Assembly (NCBI RefSeq): GCF_034313845.1
Contig: NZ_JAVIWN010000007.1
DNA: 64,000 bases
Direction: 5' to 3' (one strand)
From: Actimicrobium sp034313845
Lineage (GTDB): Bacteria > Pseudomonadota > Gammaproteobacteria > Burkholderiales > Burkholderiaceae_D
Below are positions 1-9,040 of this stretch, piece after piece. The translations under genes and the position numbers were made by a program. Position 1 is the first letter of the stretch, and each line of letters begins with the position of its first letter. Under the pieces are notes generated by a model, which saw nothing but the letters and a program-made list of their open reading frames with translations, did not search any database and was not told the origin of the DNA.

Positions 1-811
1 CATAACTACCTAATTTGTTTTCAAGCGAAATAATAATCACCGCACCGACAATAGGACCGACTAATGTACCTAAACCACCTACAAGCGTCATCAACACTAC
101 CAAACCAGACATGGACCAATGGACGTCGGTCAGTGTCTCAAATCCAAGAACTAATGTCTTAGTCGCTCCGGCAAGCCCAGAAAGGGCAGCAGAAAGAACG
201 AATGCCAGCAACTTATATCGGTCGACATCATAACCAAGTGAAATCGCACGTGGTTCGTTCTCCTTAATTGCTTTTAACACCTGCCCGAAATGTGAATGAA
301 CAACACGAACTATCACCGCATAACCAAAAATTACAATGGCCAGTACAACGTAATACAGCGTCAGATCATTACTAAGATCAATAATTCCAAGTAACTTGCC
401 GCGAGGCACACCCTGCAAACCATCTTCTCCACCGGTAAATTTTGCCTGCAAAAATGCGAAATAAAGCATTTGGGCCAATGCCAGAGTAATCATCGTGAAG
501 TAAATGCCTTGCCGCCGAATCGCCAGACTTCCCATGAACAGACCGATCACAGCGCCTGTTAATGTCCCCAACACGATGCCGATCTCCGAAGACAGACCAA
601 GCGTCGACATGGCATAACCGGCAATATAACCAGCCCCTCCAAAAAACGCAGCATGACCAAATGACAGAAGGCCAGTGAACCCGATCAACAGGTTGAACGC
701 ACACGCAAACAAAGCAAAACATAGTATTTTCATCAAAAATACCGGATAAAGCCAAAACGGTGCTGCCAATAAAGCGGCCAGTGCTATGGCGTAACCAATT
801 TTCTTGTTCAT
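1..811 (-). CDS. livM: Branched-chain amino acid ABC transporter permease LivM (3' end outside window)
   Basis: This is an inner-membrane permease of the LivHM type that forms the substrate channel with LivH and is powered by LivG/LivF. The frame starts with ATG at 811 (MNKKIGYAIALA) and stays open to the left edge, giving 270 residues, so the C-terminus is missing. It is rich in hydrophobic segments. It carries the family features GFTGLLSFGHAAFFGGAGY near residue 45 and the cytoplasmic EAA-like loop VLKAIKENEPRAISLGYD, followed by GLAGATKTLVLGFETLTDVHW. It lies 81 bases downstream of livH on the same strand and is the last visible gene of the liv operon. The substrate could be a branched-chain amino acid, an amide or urea; the sequence does not decide. 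Confidence 0.93.
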   Translation of the reverse strand, partial: MNKKIGYAIALAALLAAPFWLYPVFLMKILCFALFACAFNLLIGFTGLLSFGHAAFFGGAGYIAGYAMSTLGLSSEIGIVLGTLTGAVIGLFMGSLAIRRQGIYFTMITLALAQMLYFAFLQAKFTGGEDGLQGVPRGKLLGIIDLSNDLTLYYVVLAIVIFGYAVIVRVVHSHFGQVLKAIKENEPRAISLGYDVDRYKLLAFVLSAALSGLAGATKTLVLGFETLTDVHWSMSGLVVLMTLVGGLGTLVGPIVGAVIIISLENKLGSY

Positions 812-892
812 GCTTTAAAACTCCATTGCGGCAAAACTACAGTCTCGCCCGGGTGATTCGGTAATGGTGTCGAGTGGGTCATCAAGAAATGC

Positions 893-1777
893 CTATTTTT
901 CTTTACCAAACAAACCGGCAGGACGGATCATCAAGACGATCGCCATGATGACGAAGACGACTGTAGCTGATGCCTCCGGATAAAATACACGTGTCATCCC
1001 TTCAATAACACCCAGCGACAATCCTGTAATAATCGCACCGAGTATTGATCCCATTCCGCCAATCACGACCACTGCAAACACAACAATAATCAGATTCGAT
1101 CCCATCAACGGCGATACTTGAATGACCGGCGCTGCCAGTACGCCTGCGAACGCCGCAAGCGCGACGCCAAATCCGTAAGTTAAAGTCACCATCAACGGGA
1201 CATTAATACCGAAAGCCTCCACCAGCTTCGGATTTTCAGTACCAGCACGCAAATAAGCACCAAGTCGAGTTTTTTCAATCACGAACCAGGTTAAAAAACA
1301 GACAGTCAACGAAGCGACAACGATCCAGGCCCGGTATATTGGTAAATACATAAAACCAAGATCAACCCCACCAGAAAGTGCAGCCGGAGTGGAATAGGAC
1401 TGACCAGAAACCCCGTAGATCGAACGGAAAATTCCTTCCGCTACAAGCGTGACGCCAAATGTGAGGAGCAATCCATATAAATGGTCAAGCTTGTAAAGCC
1501 AACGCAGCATGGTCCTTTCAATGACCATCCAGAAAACGCCGACCACGAGCGGTCCCAATACCAGCATCGTCCAATAGCTAAAACCGAAATAGGTGAGTCC
1601 AATCCAGGCAGAAAAGGCACCCATCATGTACAGAGCACCATGGGCAAAATTGATCACATTCAGCAAGCCGAAAATGACCGCCAAACCAAGCGACAACATG
1701 GCATAAAACGAGCCATTAACGAGACCAAGCAAAAGCTGACTCATCATGGCCTGCAGGGGAACGCCGAAAATTTCCAT
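893..1777 (-). CDS. livH: Branched-chain amino acid ABC transporter permease LivH
   Basis: This 294-residue inner-membrane permease is the partner of LivM. The N-terminal part contains the typical LivH stretch LGLAVIFGLLNVINFAHGAL (residues about 31-50). The coupling loop reads RAGTENPKLVEAFGINV, and the C-terminus has VVVIGGMGSILGAIITG. The length is normal for the family. It sits 126 bases downstream of the binding-protein gene. That gap holds a hairpin followed by nine T residues, which probably lowers transcription of livH and livM relative to the binding protein. The start ATG at 1777 (MEIFGVPLQAMMSQLLLG) has other in-frame ATG codons just downstream, so a few residues either way are uncertain. 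Confidence 0.93.
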   Translation of the reverse strand: MEIFGVPLQAMMSQLLLGLVNGSFYAMLSLGLAVIFGLLNVINFAHGALYMMGAFSAWIGLTYFGFSYWTMLVLGPLVVGVFWMVIERTMLRWLYKLDHLYGLLLTFGVTLVAEGIFRSIYGVSGQSYSTPAALSGGVDLGFMYLPIYRAWIVVASLTVCFLTWFVIEKTRLGAYLRAGTENPKLVEAFGINVPLMVTLTYGFGVALAAFAGVLAAPVIQVSPLMGSNLIIVVFAVVVIGGMGSILGAIITGLSLGVIEGMTRVFYPEASATVVFVIMAIVLMIRPAGLFGKEK

Positions 1778-1824
1778 GGCAAATATAGTAAAAAATCATC
1801 CGAGAACTACCCGGATGGAACTGC

Positions 1825-1862
1825 AAAAAAAAAGCGCGCGCAGGAAAATTCAGGCGACGCGC
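1825..1862 (-). terminator. Attenuator-like intrinsic terminator between binding-protein gene and livH
   Basis: Read on the minus strand, GCGCG-T-CGC pairs with GCGCGCGC around a loop of about 12 bases, giving eight G-C pairs with one bulged T. Nine T residues follow immediately (complement of 1825-1833). It lies inside an apparent operon, so partial termination is the likely role: it would leave more transcript for the periplasmic binding protein than for the permeases. Confidence 0.7.
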
Positions 1863-1903
1863 CGGGGCAGTTAAATTGCGATTGAATTACTTATCCAAAA
1901 ATA

Positions 1904-3133
1904 CTATTTCCAGCTCGCGCATTTAGAATCGGCTTTTGACGTGAACGCTTGATCACCTGGAATCGTCTGGACGACTTTGTAATAATCCCATGGATACTTT
2001 GATTCAGCAGGTGATTTCACCTGCATTAAAAACATGTCATGAATCATGCTGCCGTCACCGCGTATCGTTCCGTTTTTGGCATACATGTCATTGATCTTTA
2101 CTTTACGAATTTCCGCCATTACCTTATCCGTATCATCAGTACCAGTGGCTTTAACGGCATTCAAATAAGTCATCGTTGCTGAATAATCTGCTGCTTGCAG
2201 ACTTGATGGCATCTTCTTCATTTTCTCGAAATAGCGACGCGACCATTTGCGCGACTCGTCGCTCTGGTCCCAATACCAGCTATCCGTCAGATACATGCCT
2301 TGGGTTAAATTCAGTGTCAATGAATGTACATCGTTGATGAACATCAGCAGACCTGCCAATTTCATGGTCTTGTTTATCCCAAACTCGTTGGCAGCTTTAA
2401 TTGCATTAACCGTGTCGCCGCCCGCATTGGCCAAACCAAGAATTTGTGCCTTGGATGCTTGTGCTTGCAACAGGAATGATGAAAAATCCGATGCCGACAG
2501 AGGATGACGAACGGAACCTGCAACGGTACCGCCACTGGCTTTGACAACTGTTGTTGTATCGTTTTCAAGCGATGCACCAAATGCATAATCAGCTGTCAGG
2601 AAAAACCAGCTTTTCCCACCCTGCTTTACCACTGCACCGCCAGTACCTTTGGCAAGTGCAACCGTGTCGTACGCATAGTGCAGCGTGTAGGGAGTACATT
2701 CTTCATTGGTCAGGCGAGCAGTACCACCACCAATTGAAATGAATGGCATTTTCTTTTCGAGCGCAACTTTTGACATTGCCAGATTGGTACCTGAATTGGT
2801 ACCGCCAATCAGCATATCAACGCCTTGGCGATCGAACCATTCACGTGCCTTACTCGCTGCAATATCGGCTTTGTTTTGATGATCAGCTGTGATCAGTTCG
2901 ATTTTTTTACCGTTGACGGTGCCACCAAAATCGGCAATCGCCATTTTGATCGCTTCAGCCCCGCCCACCCCGTCAATATCCGAATAGACACCAGAAAGGT
3001 CGGTAATAAATCCAATCTTTACGGTATCGCCTGAAATTTGAGCGGAAGCGCTACCTGCAAACGCCAGTGCGCACACCGCGGCGACGGCAAGCGTCATCGT
3101 TTTTGGTGTTATTAATTTTAATTTGGTAATCAT
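1904..3133 (-). CDS. ABC transporter periplasmic substrate-binding protein (LivK/AmiC-like)
   Basis: This 409-residue type I periplasmic binding protein captures the substrate for the Liv permeases. Residues 1-31 form a signal peptide: positive MITKLKLITPK, a hydrophobic core, then a GSASA-Q cleavage site. The mature part begins GDTVKIGFITDLSGVYSDIDG, the usual first strand and ligand loop of the family, and continues with ADHQNKADIAASKAREW and LIGGTNSGTNLAMSKVA. It lies between livF and livH on the same strand. The longer type with AmiC-like C-terminal features transports amino acids, amides or aromatic acids, so the ligand cannot be named from sequence. Confidence 0.92.
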   Translation of the reverse strand: MITKLKLITPKTMTLAVAAVCALAFAGSASAQISGDTVKIGFITDLSGVYSDIDGVGGAEAIKMAIADFGGTVNGKKIELITADHQNKADIAASKAREWFDRQGVDMLIGGTNSGTNLAMSKVALEKKMPFISIGGGTARLTNEECTPYTLHYAYDTVALAKGTGGAVVKQGGKSWFFLTADYAFGASLENDTTTVVKASGGTVAGSVRHPLSASDFSSFLLQAQASKAQILGLANAGGDTVNAIKAANEFGINKTMKLAGLLMFINDVHSLTLNLTQGMYLTDSWYWDQSDESRKWSRRYFEKMKKMPSSLQAADYSATMTYLNAVKATGTDDTDKVMAEIRKVKINDMYAKNGTIRGDGSMIHDMFLMQVKSPAESKYPWDYYKVVQTIPGDQAFTSKADSKCASWK

Positions 3134-3178
3134 GTCTCGCTCCAGGGATAGATAAGGTTTGCAGAACTATTTTTTCGT

Positions 3179-3889
3179 TCAAACGCCCAACAGCTCATTT
3201 AGTAAAGGCATCTTCGCCTCGAGCTCTGATGACGCTATTGTTTCAACGATTTGTCCATGCTCCACTACATAAAACCGATCTGCCAGCGGTGCAGCAAATC
3301 GGAAATTCTGTTCAACCATAATGATGGTGTAACCATTGGCACGCAGCGTAGTAATCATCCGGGCGAGTGCCTGAACGATTACTGGTGCAAGGCCCTCTGA
3401 TATTTCATCAAGTAGCAACAAGCGAGCGCCGGTGCGCAAAATCCGCGCAACTGCCAGCATTTGTTGTTCGCCACCCGACAACCGCGTGCCTTGGCTAAAT
3501 CGACGCTCTTTTAAATTCGGAAACATCTCGTAAATTTCTGCTACCGACATAGCTTTGTCAGTAGTCGAAACTACAGGTGGCAACAGCAGGTTCTCTTCTG
3601 TTGTCAACGATGAAAAAATGCCGCGTTCTTCTGGACAGTAACCAACGCCTAGATGGGCGATTTTGTGTGTCGCGAGACCTATAGATTCGACACCGTTGAT
3701 TTTTATTGAGCCCTTGCGGGTCCCGGTCAATCCCATGATTGCGCGAAGCGTCGTACTACGACCAGCGCCATTACGACCCAACAGCGTTACCACTTCGCCT
3801 TTTTCGACCGTCAAATTAACGTCATGCAAAATATGCGATTCGCCGTACCAGGCATGCAAGCCAGAAATTTCAAGAGCTTTACCTGACAT
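3179..3889 (-). CDS. livF: Branched-chain amino acid ABC transporter ATPase LivF
   Basis: This 236-residue cytoplasmic ATPase has the normal LivF length. The signature LSGGEQ is at residues 137-142 and Walker B ends LLLLDE at 157-162, followed by SEGLAP and the switch-histidine position occupied in IIMVEQNF, the LivF style (Q in place of H). The Walker A reads GRNGAGRSTT at 38-47, so the usual lysine is arginine 44 (codon CGT). The start ATG at 3889 overlaps the livG stop by one base, pointing to translational coupling. The unusual Walker A is treated separately as a finding; everything else looks intact. Confidence 0.93.
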   Translation of the reverse strand: MSGKALEISGLHAWYGESHILHDVNLTVEKGEVVTLLGRNGAGRSTTLRAIMGLTGTRKGSIKINGVESIGLATHKIAHLGVGYCPEERGIFSSLTTEENLLLPPVVSTTDKAMSVAEIYEMFPNLKERRFSQGTRLSGGEQQMLAVARILRTGARLLLLDEISEGLAPVIVQALARMITTLRANGYTIIMVEQNFRFAAPLADRFYVVEHGQIVETIASSELEAKMPLLNELLGV

Positions 3890-4659
3890 CAGTGAGCTCC
3901 TTCCAGCGCACTAGTTGAAGTACCCATGTAGGCTTCCATTACCAGCGGGTTATTCGAGACTTCCTGATAACTTCCTTCAGCCAACATTGCACCTCGCTGT
4001 AATACTGAAATTCGATCGCAAATACCAGAAACTACGTTCATGTTGTGCTCCACCATTAAAATGGTGCGCCCCGCAGAAACTTTCTTTATCAGCGCTGTCA
4101 CGCGATCAACGTCCTCATGCCCCATACCTTGAGTTGGTTCATCAAGCAGCATCATTTCCGGATCCATCGCCAATGTAGTTGCAATTTCAAGTGCTCGTTT
4201 GCGCCCGTAAGGTAAATCTACGGTAATCGTATCTGCAAATTCAACTAAGTCGACTTCAGACAATAGCGCCATTGCACGATCATTTAACGAAGACAAACTG
4301 CGCTCGCTTTTCCAGAAATGGAACGATGTGCCAAGACTACGTTGCAACCCGATGCGGACATTTTCCATCACTGAGAGGTGCGGAAAAACAGCCGAAATCT
4401 GAAATGAACGAATAATGCCCTGACGGGCAATCTGCGCTGGCATGGCTTTGGTAATGTCTTTACCGTTAAAAAGGATATGGCCTGAAGTTGGAGTCAAAAA
4501 CTTCGTTAACAAATTAAAGCAAGTTGTCTTGCCAGCACCGTTAGGCCCGATCAACGCATGGATGTGACCACGTTGAACACGCAGATTCACAGCATCAACA
4601 GCAGTGAACCCCTTGAACTCCTTGGTCAAGTTTTTTGTTTCTAGGATGACTTCAGTCAT
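3889..4659 (-). CDS. livG: Branched-chain amino acid ABC transporter ATPase LivG
   Basis: This 256-residue ATPase is the partner of LivF. The start is placed at ATG 4659 (MTEVILETKNLTKEF) because a CAGGAGA ribosome-binding site lies just upstream and homology starts there; the frame is open further upstream but that part is not family-like. Walker A is GPNGAGKTT at residues 38-46, the signature is LPYGRKR in place of LSGGQ, Walker B is MMLLDEPTQGM, and the H-loop reads LMVEHNM. It is the first gene of the liv operon. The 193 bases between it and the GMC gene upstream should hold the operon promoter, although no strong promoter motif stood out. Confidence 0.94.
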   Translation of the reverse strand: MTEVILETKNLTKEFKGFTAVDAVNLRVQRGHIHALIGPNGAGKTTCFNLLTKFLTPTSGHILFNGKDITKAMPAQIARQGIIRSFQISAVFPHLSVMENVRIGLQRSLGTSFHFWKSERSLSSLNDRAMALLSEVDLVEFADTITVDLPYGRKRALEIATTLAMDPEMMLLDEPTQGMGHEDVDRVTALIKKVSAGRTILMVEHNMNVVSGICDRISVLQRGAMLAEGSYQEVSNNPLVMEAYMGTSTSALEGAH

Positions 4660-4852
4660 CGCGTCTCCTGGTTGCTTGTTTTTTATGCAGCTGCAAATTT
4701 TTATTGATAGTACAAGTGACAACCGGATCGAACAATACCGTACAACTACCACGCAAACTTTTATCAATACTGCACTATTTTCACCATCTAATACTGATCG
4801 TAATCATAGCCTGTTCGATGCCAATCAGGTGCTGGAACGGTGCCTCTAGGTG

Positions 4853-6484
4853 TTATCCCTCATGCGCCGCGAGAATAAGAATTGCCGCACGTTCTGCGAT
4901 CATCACAGTCGGCGAATTCGTATTTCCTGATGTTATTGTCGGCATGATTGACGCATCAACAACGCGCAACCCGGTGACACCAAGTACTCGCAGCTGGCTA
5001 TCTACTACCGCCATCGGATCCGATGGCATACCCATTTTACAAGTGCCAACAGGATGAAAAATTGTCGTACCGATGTCGCCGGCAGCACCAATTAATTCTT
5101 CTTCCGAAGTAACGTGTGGTCCTGGTTTGAGCTCTGTTGCCGTGTATTTTTTCAATGATGGCGCGTTAATAATGGAACGCGTCAGACGCTGCGCGTCAGC
5201 TGCCACATGCCTGTCTTCCTGTGTACTCAAATAGTTCTGCGTGATTTTTGGCGCTTGCGCCGAATCTGCAGAGGCTATCCGCACATGGCCGCGTGACGTT
5301 GGACGGAGGTTGCATACACTCGCAGTAATTGCTGGGAAAGGATGTAGCGGCTCACCAAACTTTTCCAGCGAAAGTGGTTGAACGTGATACTGCAAATTCG
5401 GCGTCAACTGCGATACGTCAGAACGAGCAAACGCGCCAAGTTGCGATGGTGCCATCGACATCGGTCCTTTTTGCGTCAGCGCGTATTCGAGACCAATTTT
5501 CATCTTGCCGAACCAGCTGTTGGCCATCGTATTTAAGGTCTTGGCATTGGATATCTTGAACACCATACGGATTTGCAAATGATCTTGCAAATTCTCGCCC
5601 ACCCCAGGCAAATCGACGAGTGGAGTTATATCGTTTTTTTGCAATAGCGAGGATGCTCCGATACCAGACAATTGCAGAATTTGTGGTGACCCGATCGCAC
5701 CAGCCGAGAGTACCGTTTCGTGTACCGATTCGGCTGTCCATGACTGACCATTACGAATGAATTCAACACCGCGACATCGCACCCCGTCAGGCCCTGTTTC
5801 AAGTTTCAGACGCTTTACCTGACAACCGGTCATGATATCGAGGTTACCCCGATGGCCTGCCGTTTTAAGAAAAGCCTTGGCAGTACTTACGCGCACACCG
5901 CGACGTTGATTGACGTCGAAATAAGCGGACCCGTTATTGTCACCACGATTGAAATCGTCTGTTTTTGGAATACCAACCTCGGCTGCGGCATCTCGAAAAG
6001 CATCGAGTATTTCCCACGAAAGTCGTTGCTTCTCAACTCGCCACTCTCCGCCCGCACCGTGAAATTCGGTACCACCCAGATAATGATCTTCGCTTTTTTT
6101 AAAAAGCGGCAACACATTATCCCAACGCCACGCATCATCGCCGCAAGAACTGGCCCAGGTGTCGTAATCCTGCGATTGGCCACGCATATAAATCATTCCA
6201 TTAATGGATGACGACCCACCCAATACCTTGCCTCGCGGATACCCCAGACTGCGACCATTCAGGCCCGGATCAGCTTCGGTCTTGTAAAGCCAATCAGTGC
6301 GTGGATTGTTTATGCAGTAGAGATAGCCGACCGGAATGTGTATCCAAAGATAATCATCCTTGCCACCTGCCTCCAGGAGCAATACCCGCACGGCAGGATT
6401 TTGCGACAACCGTTTTGCCAAGACGCAACCGGCAGACCCTGCGCCAATAATGATGTAGTCGTATTTGCCTGCAGATTGCGTCAT
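4853..6484 (-). CDS. GMC-family FAD-dependent alcohol/choline dehydrogenase
   Basis: This 543-residue flavoenzyme oxidises an alcohol group to an aldehyde using FAD. The start is placed at ATG 6484 (MTQSAGKYDYIIIGAGSAGC), because the FAD-binding GAGSAG at residues 14-19 should lie close to the N-terminus; the frame extends 70 residues upstream without family resemblance. GMC signature 1 is PRGKVLGGSSSINGMIYMRG, and the second signature region reads GAIGSPQILQLSGIG. The catalytic His-Asn pair is in HPVGTCKMG and TSGNTNSPT near the C-terminus. It lies 16 bases downstream of the mmsA-like gene, so the two probably act in sequence, alcohol to aldehyde to CoA ester or acid. The exact substrate cannot be read from the sequence; betA-like is only a family name. 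Confidence 0.9.
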   Translation of the reverse strand: MTQSAGKYDYIIIGAGSAGCVLAKRLSQNPAVRVLLLEAGGKDDYLWIHIPVGYLYCINNPRTDWLYKTEADPGLNGRSLGYPRGKVLGGSSSINGMIYMRGQSQDYDTWASSCGDDAWRWDNVLPLFKKSEDHYLGGTEFHGAGGEWRVEKQRLSWEILDAFRDAAAEVGIPKTDDFNRGDNNGSAYFDVNQRRGVRVSTAKAFLKTAGHRGNLDIMTGCQVKRLKLETGPDGVRCRGVEFIRNGQSWTAESVHETVLSAGAIGSPQILQLSGIGASSLLQKNDITPLVDLPGVGENLQDHLQIRMVFKISNAKTLNTMANSWFGKMKIGLEYALTQKGPMSMAPSQLGAFARSDVSQLTPNLQYHVQPLSLEKFGEPLHPFPAITASVCNLRPTSRGHVRIASADSAQAPKITQNYLSTQEDRHVAADAQRLTRSIINAPSLKKYTATELKPGPHVTSEEELIGAAGDIGTTIFHPVGTCKMGMPSDPMAVVDSQLRVLGVTGLRVVDASIMPTITSGNTNSPTVMIAERAAILILAAHEG

Positions 6485-6500
6485 CGTTGTCCTCGCCCGA

Positions 6501-8018
6501 TTATTTCGCCACTGGCATTGTGAATTCGGCACCCTTGTCGATCGTCTCCGGCCAACGCTGCATGATGGATTTGTAGCGTGTGTAAAAACGTACGCCTTCT
6601 TCTCCGTAAGCATGCGTATCACCAAATAACGAACGCTTCCAACCACCAAACGAATGCCAGGCCATCGGTACTGGAATCGGAACATTGATACCAACCATAC
6701 CTACTTCGATGCGACGGGAGAACTCGCGAGCCGTGTTGCCGTCTGACGTGAACAAGGCCACACCATTGCCAAACTCATGCCCGTTGATCAGCTCGATTGC
6801 TGCTGCAAAATCGGGAACGCGCACAATACAAAGTACTGGTCCGAAAATTTCTTCATTGTGAATTTTCATGCCCGGTTTGACATGATCAAATAACGTGCCT
6901 CCCAGGAAAAAACCATTCTCATGACCTGGCACGGTGAGACCGCGACCATCAACCAGCAGCGTGGCACCTTCATCGATGCCGTCCTGAATGTAACCTTCAA
7001 TTTTTGCCTTATGGACACCCGTCACGACAGGTCCCATTTCGGCGGCATCTTCCATTCCGTTCATGACTTTCAGCGACTTAACGCGTGGAATCAGCGCCTC
7101 CACCAGTTTGTCAGCAACAGCACCAACTGCAACTGCGACTGAAATCGCCATGCAGCGTTCGCCAGCAGATCCGTACGCCGCTCCAATGAGTGCATCAACA
7201 GCAAGTTCAAGATTCGCATCAGGCATCACCACCAGATGGTTTTTTGCACCACCAAGCGCCTGTACTCGTAATGGGTAAGTGCCCTTACGTTTTGCACCTT
7301 CGGTATAAATATATTCGGCAATCGGCGTCGAACCAACAAACGACACTGCTTTCACATCAGGATGTTGAAGAAGCGCATCCACCGCTACCTTGTCACCCTG
7401 CACAACGTTAAAGACACCTTTTGGCAAGCCAGCTTGATGAAACAAATCTGCCAGCAACATAGAGGCGGAAGGATCACGCTCTGACGGCTTCAAAATAAAC
7501 GTATTACCAGTTGCAATAGCCATCGGTGCCATCCACAACGGCACCATGACCGGAAAATTAAAAGGTGTAATTCCTACTGTGACACCCAATGGTTGACGCA
7601 TCTGCCAATTATCGATACCACCGCCAATATTGTCTGAGAACTGCGTCTTCAGCAATTGAGGCGCGCCGCAGGCAAATTCGACGACTTCGAGGCCACGTGT
7701 TACTTCCCCTTTTGCGTCCGAAAAAACTTTGCCATGTTCTTTCGTAATGGCTGCAGCCAATGCATCGTGGTTTTGTTCCATCAGCTCTTTGAATCGCATC
7801 AAGATCCGAGCACGCTTCAATGGTGCAGTAGCTGCCCATGAAGGTGCTGCCGCACTCGCCGCAGCAACCGCTTGATTTACTTCCTCAACACTTGCAAGAA
7901 CAACTTGAGCCGCAACCGCGCCTGTTGCCGGATTGAAAACATCTTGGCGTCGATCACTAGTGGACTCGACGATGCGGCCGTTGATGAAATGCTGAATAAC
8001 AGGAATGGACTGAGTCAT
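6501..8018 (-). CDS. mmsA: CoA-acylating methylmalonate-semialdehyde dehydrogenase (MmsA)
   Basis: This 505-residue cytoplasmic aldehyde dehydrogenase belongs to the MmsA class, which converts (methyl)malonate semialdehyde to propionyl- or acetyl-CoA with NAD+ and CoA. Seen directly: PFNFPVMVPLWMAPMAIATG and the NAD-binding LKPSERDPSAS, the nucleophile cysteine in GSAGERCMAIS near residue 290, NEEIFGPVLCIVRV, and the C-terminal NVPIPVPMAWHSFGGWKRSL typical of MmsA. The usual catalytic glutamate region reads ALGGAKNH, which is characteristic of MmsA and separates it from ordinary aldehyde dehydrogenases. It is the first gene of a two-gene unit with the GMC oxidoreductase and is divergent from the LysR gene at 8125, its likely regulator. 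Confidence 0.93.
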   Translation of the reverse strand: MTQSIPVIQHFINGRIVESTSDRRQDVFNPATGAVAAQVVLASVEEVNQAVAAASAAAPSWAATAPLKRARILMRFKELMEQNHDALAAAITKEHGKVFSDAKGEVTRGLEVVEFACGAPQLLKTQFSDNIGGGIDNWQMRQPLGVTVGITPFNFPVMVPLWMAPMAIATGNTFILKPSERDPSASMLLADLFHQAGLPKGVFNVVQGDKVAVDALLQHPDVKAVSFVGSTPIAEYIYTEGAKRKGTYPLRVQALGGAKNHLVVMPDANLELAVDALIGAAYGSAGERCMAISVAVAVGAVADKLVEALIPRVKSLKVMNGMEDAAEMGPVVTGVHKAKIEGYIQDGIDEGATLLVDGRGLTVPGHENGFFLGGTLFDHVKPGMKIHNEEIFGPVLCIVRVPDFAAAIELINGHEFGNGVALFTSDGNTAREFSRRIEVGMVGINVPIPVPMAWHSFGGWKRSLFGDTHAYGEEGVRFYTRYKSIMQRWPETIDKGAEFTMPVAK

Positions 8019-8099
8019 AACAAATCCTTGGGAAATTTAAGGTGAAAAACAGAATATAGCCATCACCACGCAAAATCCAATGAGTTATCATCGTTTCCT

Positions 8100-8116
8100 C
8101 ATAAGCATTACTTATG
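8100..8116. promoter_or_regulatory. LysR-type T-N11-A operator
   Basis: CATAAG and CTTATG are perfect inverted repeats separated by five bases. T8102 and A8114 give the classical LysR-family T-N11-A spacing. The site is in the 106-base divergent gap between mmsA and the lysR gene, ending eight bases before the preferred ATG at 8125. It is well placed for autoregulation and for control of mmsA. Confidence 0.6.
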
Positions 8117-8124
8117 GAAAAGTG

Positions 8125-9000
8125 ATGGATTTTACTCAGATTCGGGCATTTGTTACGCTTGCAAAAGAGGGCAATATGACGCGTGCAGCGCAACATTTGC
8201 ACCTAACCCAACCTGCTGTTAGCTTGCAACTCAAGTCCTTGCAAAAATCATTGGGAGTCACCTTGTTCATCCGCTCACCCGGCGGCATGGGACTAACAAG
8301 TGATGGTGAAAAATTACTACCTTTTGCAGAGCGCGTACTAGCTGGTATCACCGAATTTCATCAAGGTGTAAGAGCGTTGCAATCGAGTATTTCCGGCCCT
8401 CTAGCAATTGGTACCATTCTTGATCCTGAATTTACGCGACTCGGCGCTTTCTTAAAAAAGCTGGTCGAAAGTTATCCTCAACTATCGACGCAATTACGGC
8501 AGGGCATGTCCGGTAACGTCCTGCAGCAGGTTCGAAATGGCGCGCTCGATGCCGGTTATTACCTCGGAATACCGACCAAAGAATTTCATTCTCAAGTACT
8601 CACGTCATTCACATACAACGTTGTTGCACCGCAAGGTTGGAAGGCACGTGTTTCTGGAAAAAACTGGGACGCGCTAGCAACATTACCTTGGATCTGGGCA
8701 CCGCCAGAGTCGGCCCACCATCGGCTACTCGTCAAAAAATTTGCCGAATATAAAAAATTACCCAAACAAGTTGCGCTGGTAGATCAGGAATCGTCAATGC
8801 TAGACCTCGTCAAATCTGGTGTCGGACTGTCATTGGTACGTGAATCAATAGCCTTGCATGAAGCACATGTGCATGGATTAGTCATTGCTGATGCAGTAAG
8901 TCTGTCCACCGAACTGTCTTTTATTACTTTACAGAATCGAAAAACAGAACCGGCAATCGCCGCTGCCTTTGATTTGTTGGCTGGTCTTTGGACTCAGTAA
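8125..9000 (+). CDS. LysR-family transcriptional regulator
   Basis: This 291-residue DNA-binding regulator has an N-terminal winged helix, MDFTQIRAFVTLAKEGNMTR then HLTQPAVSLQLKSLQKSLG, and a C-terminal effector-binding domain. ATG 8125 was chosen because family homology begins there; an upstream in-frame ATG at 8080 would place a palindromic operator inside the coding region. It is divergent from mmsA and the GMC gene and probably controls them in response to a pathway intermediate (inference). LysR proteins usually repress their own gene and activate the neighbour when bound to ligand. The ligand is unknown. No terminator was seen directly after the stop codon. Confidence 0.92.
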   Translation: MDFTQIRAFVTLAKEGNMTRAAQHLHLTQPAVSLQLKSLQKSLGVTLFIRSPGGMGLTSDGEKLLPFAERVLAGITEFHQGVRALQSSISGPLAIGTILDPEFTRLGAFLKKLVESYPQLSTQLRQGMSGNVLQQVRNGALDAGYYLGIPTKEFHSQVLTSFTYNVVAPQGWKARVSGKNWDALATLPWIWAPPESAHHRLLVKKFAEYKKLPKQVALVDQESSMLDLVKSGVGLSLVRESIALHEAHVHGLVIADAVSLSTELSFITLQNRKTEPAIAAAFDLLAGLWTQ

Positions 9001-9040
9001 CGGATCAAGAGACCCGAAGTTGATGCCAGCACCATTTAGC

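Noticed and set aside
378..755. A 125-residue minus-strand frame with many cysteines and tryptophans inside livM
   Set aside because: It is a frame-shifted shadow of livM, which is open in another frame across the same stretch and has clear LivM motifs.
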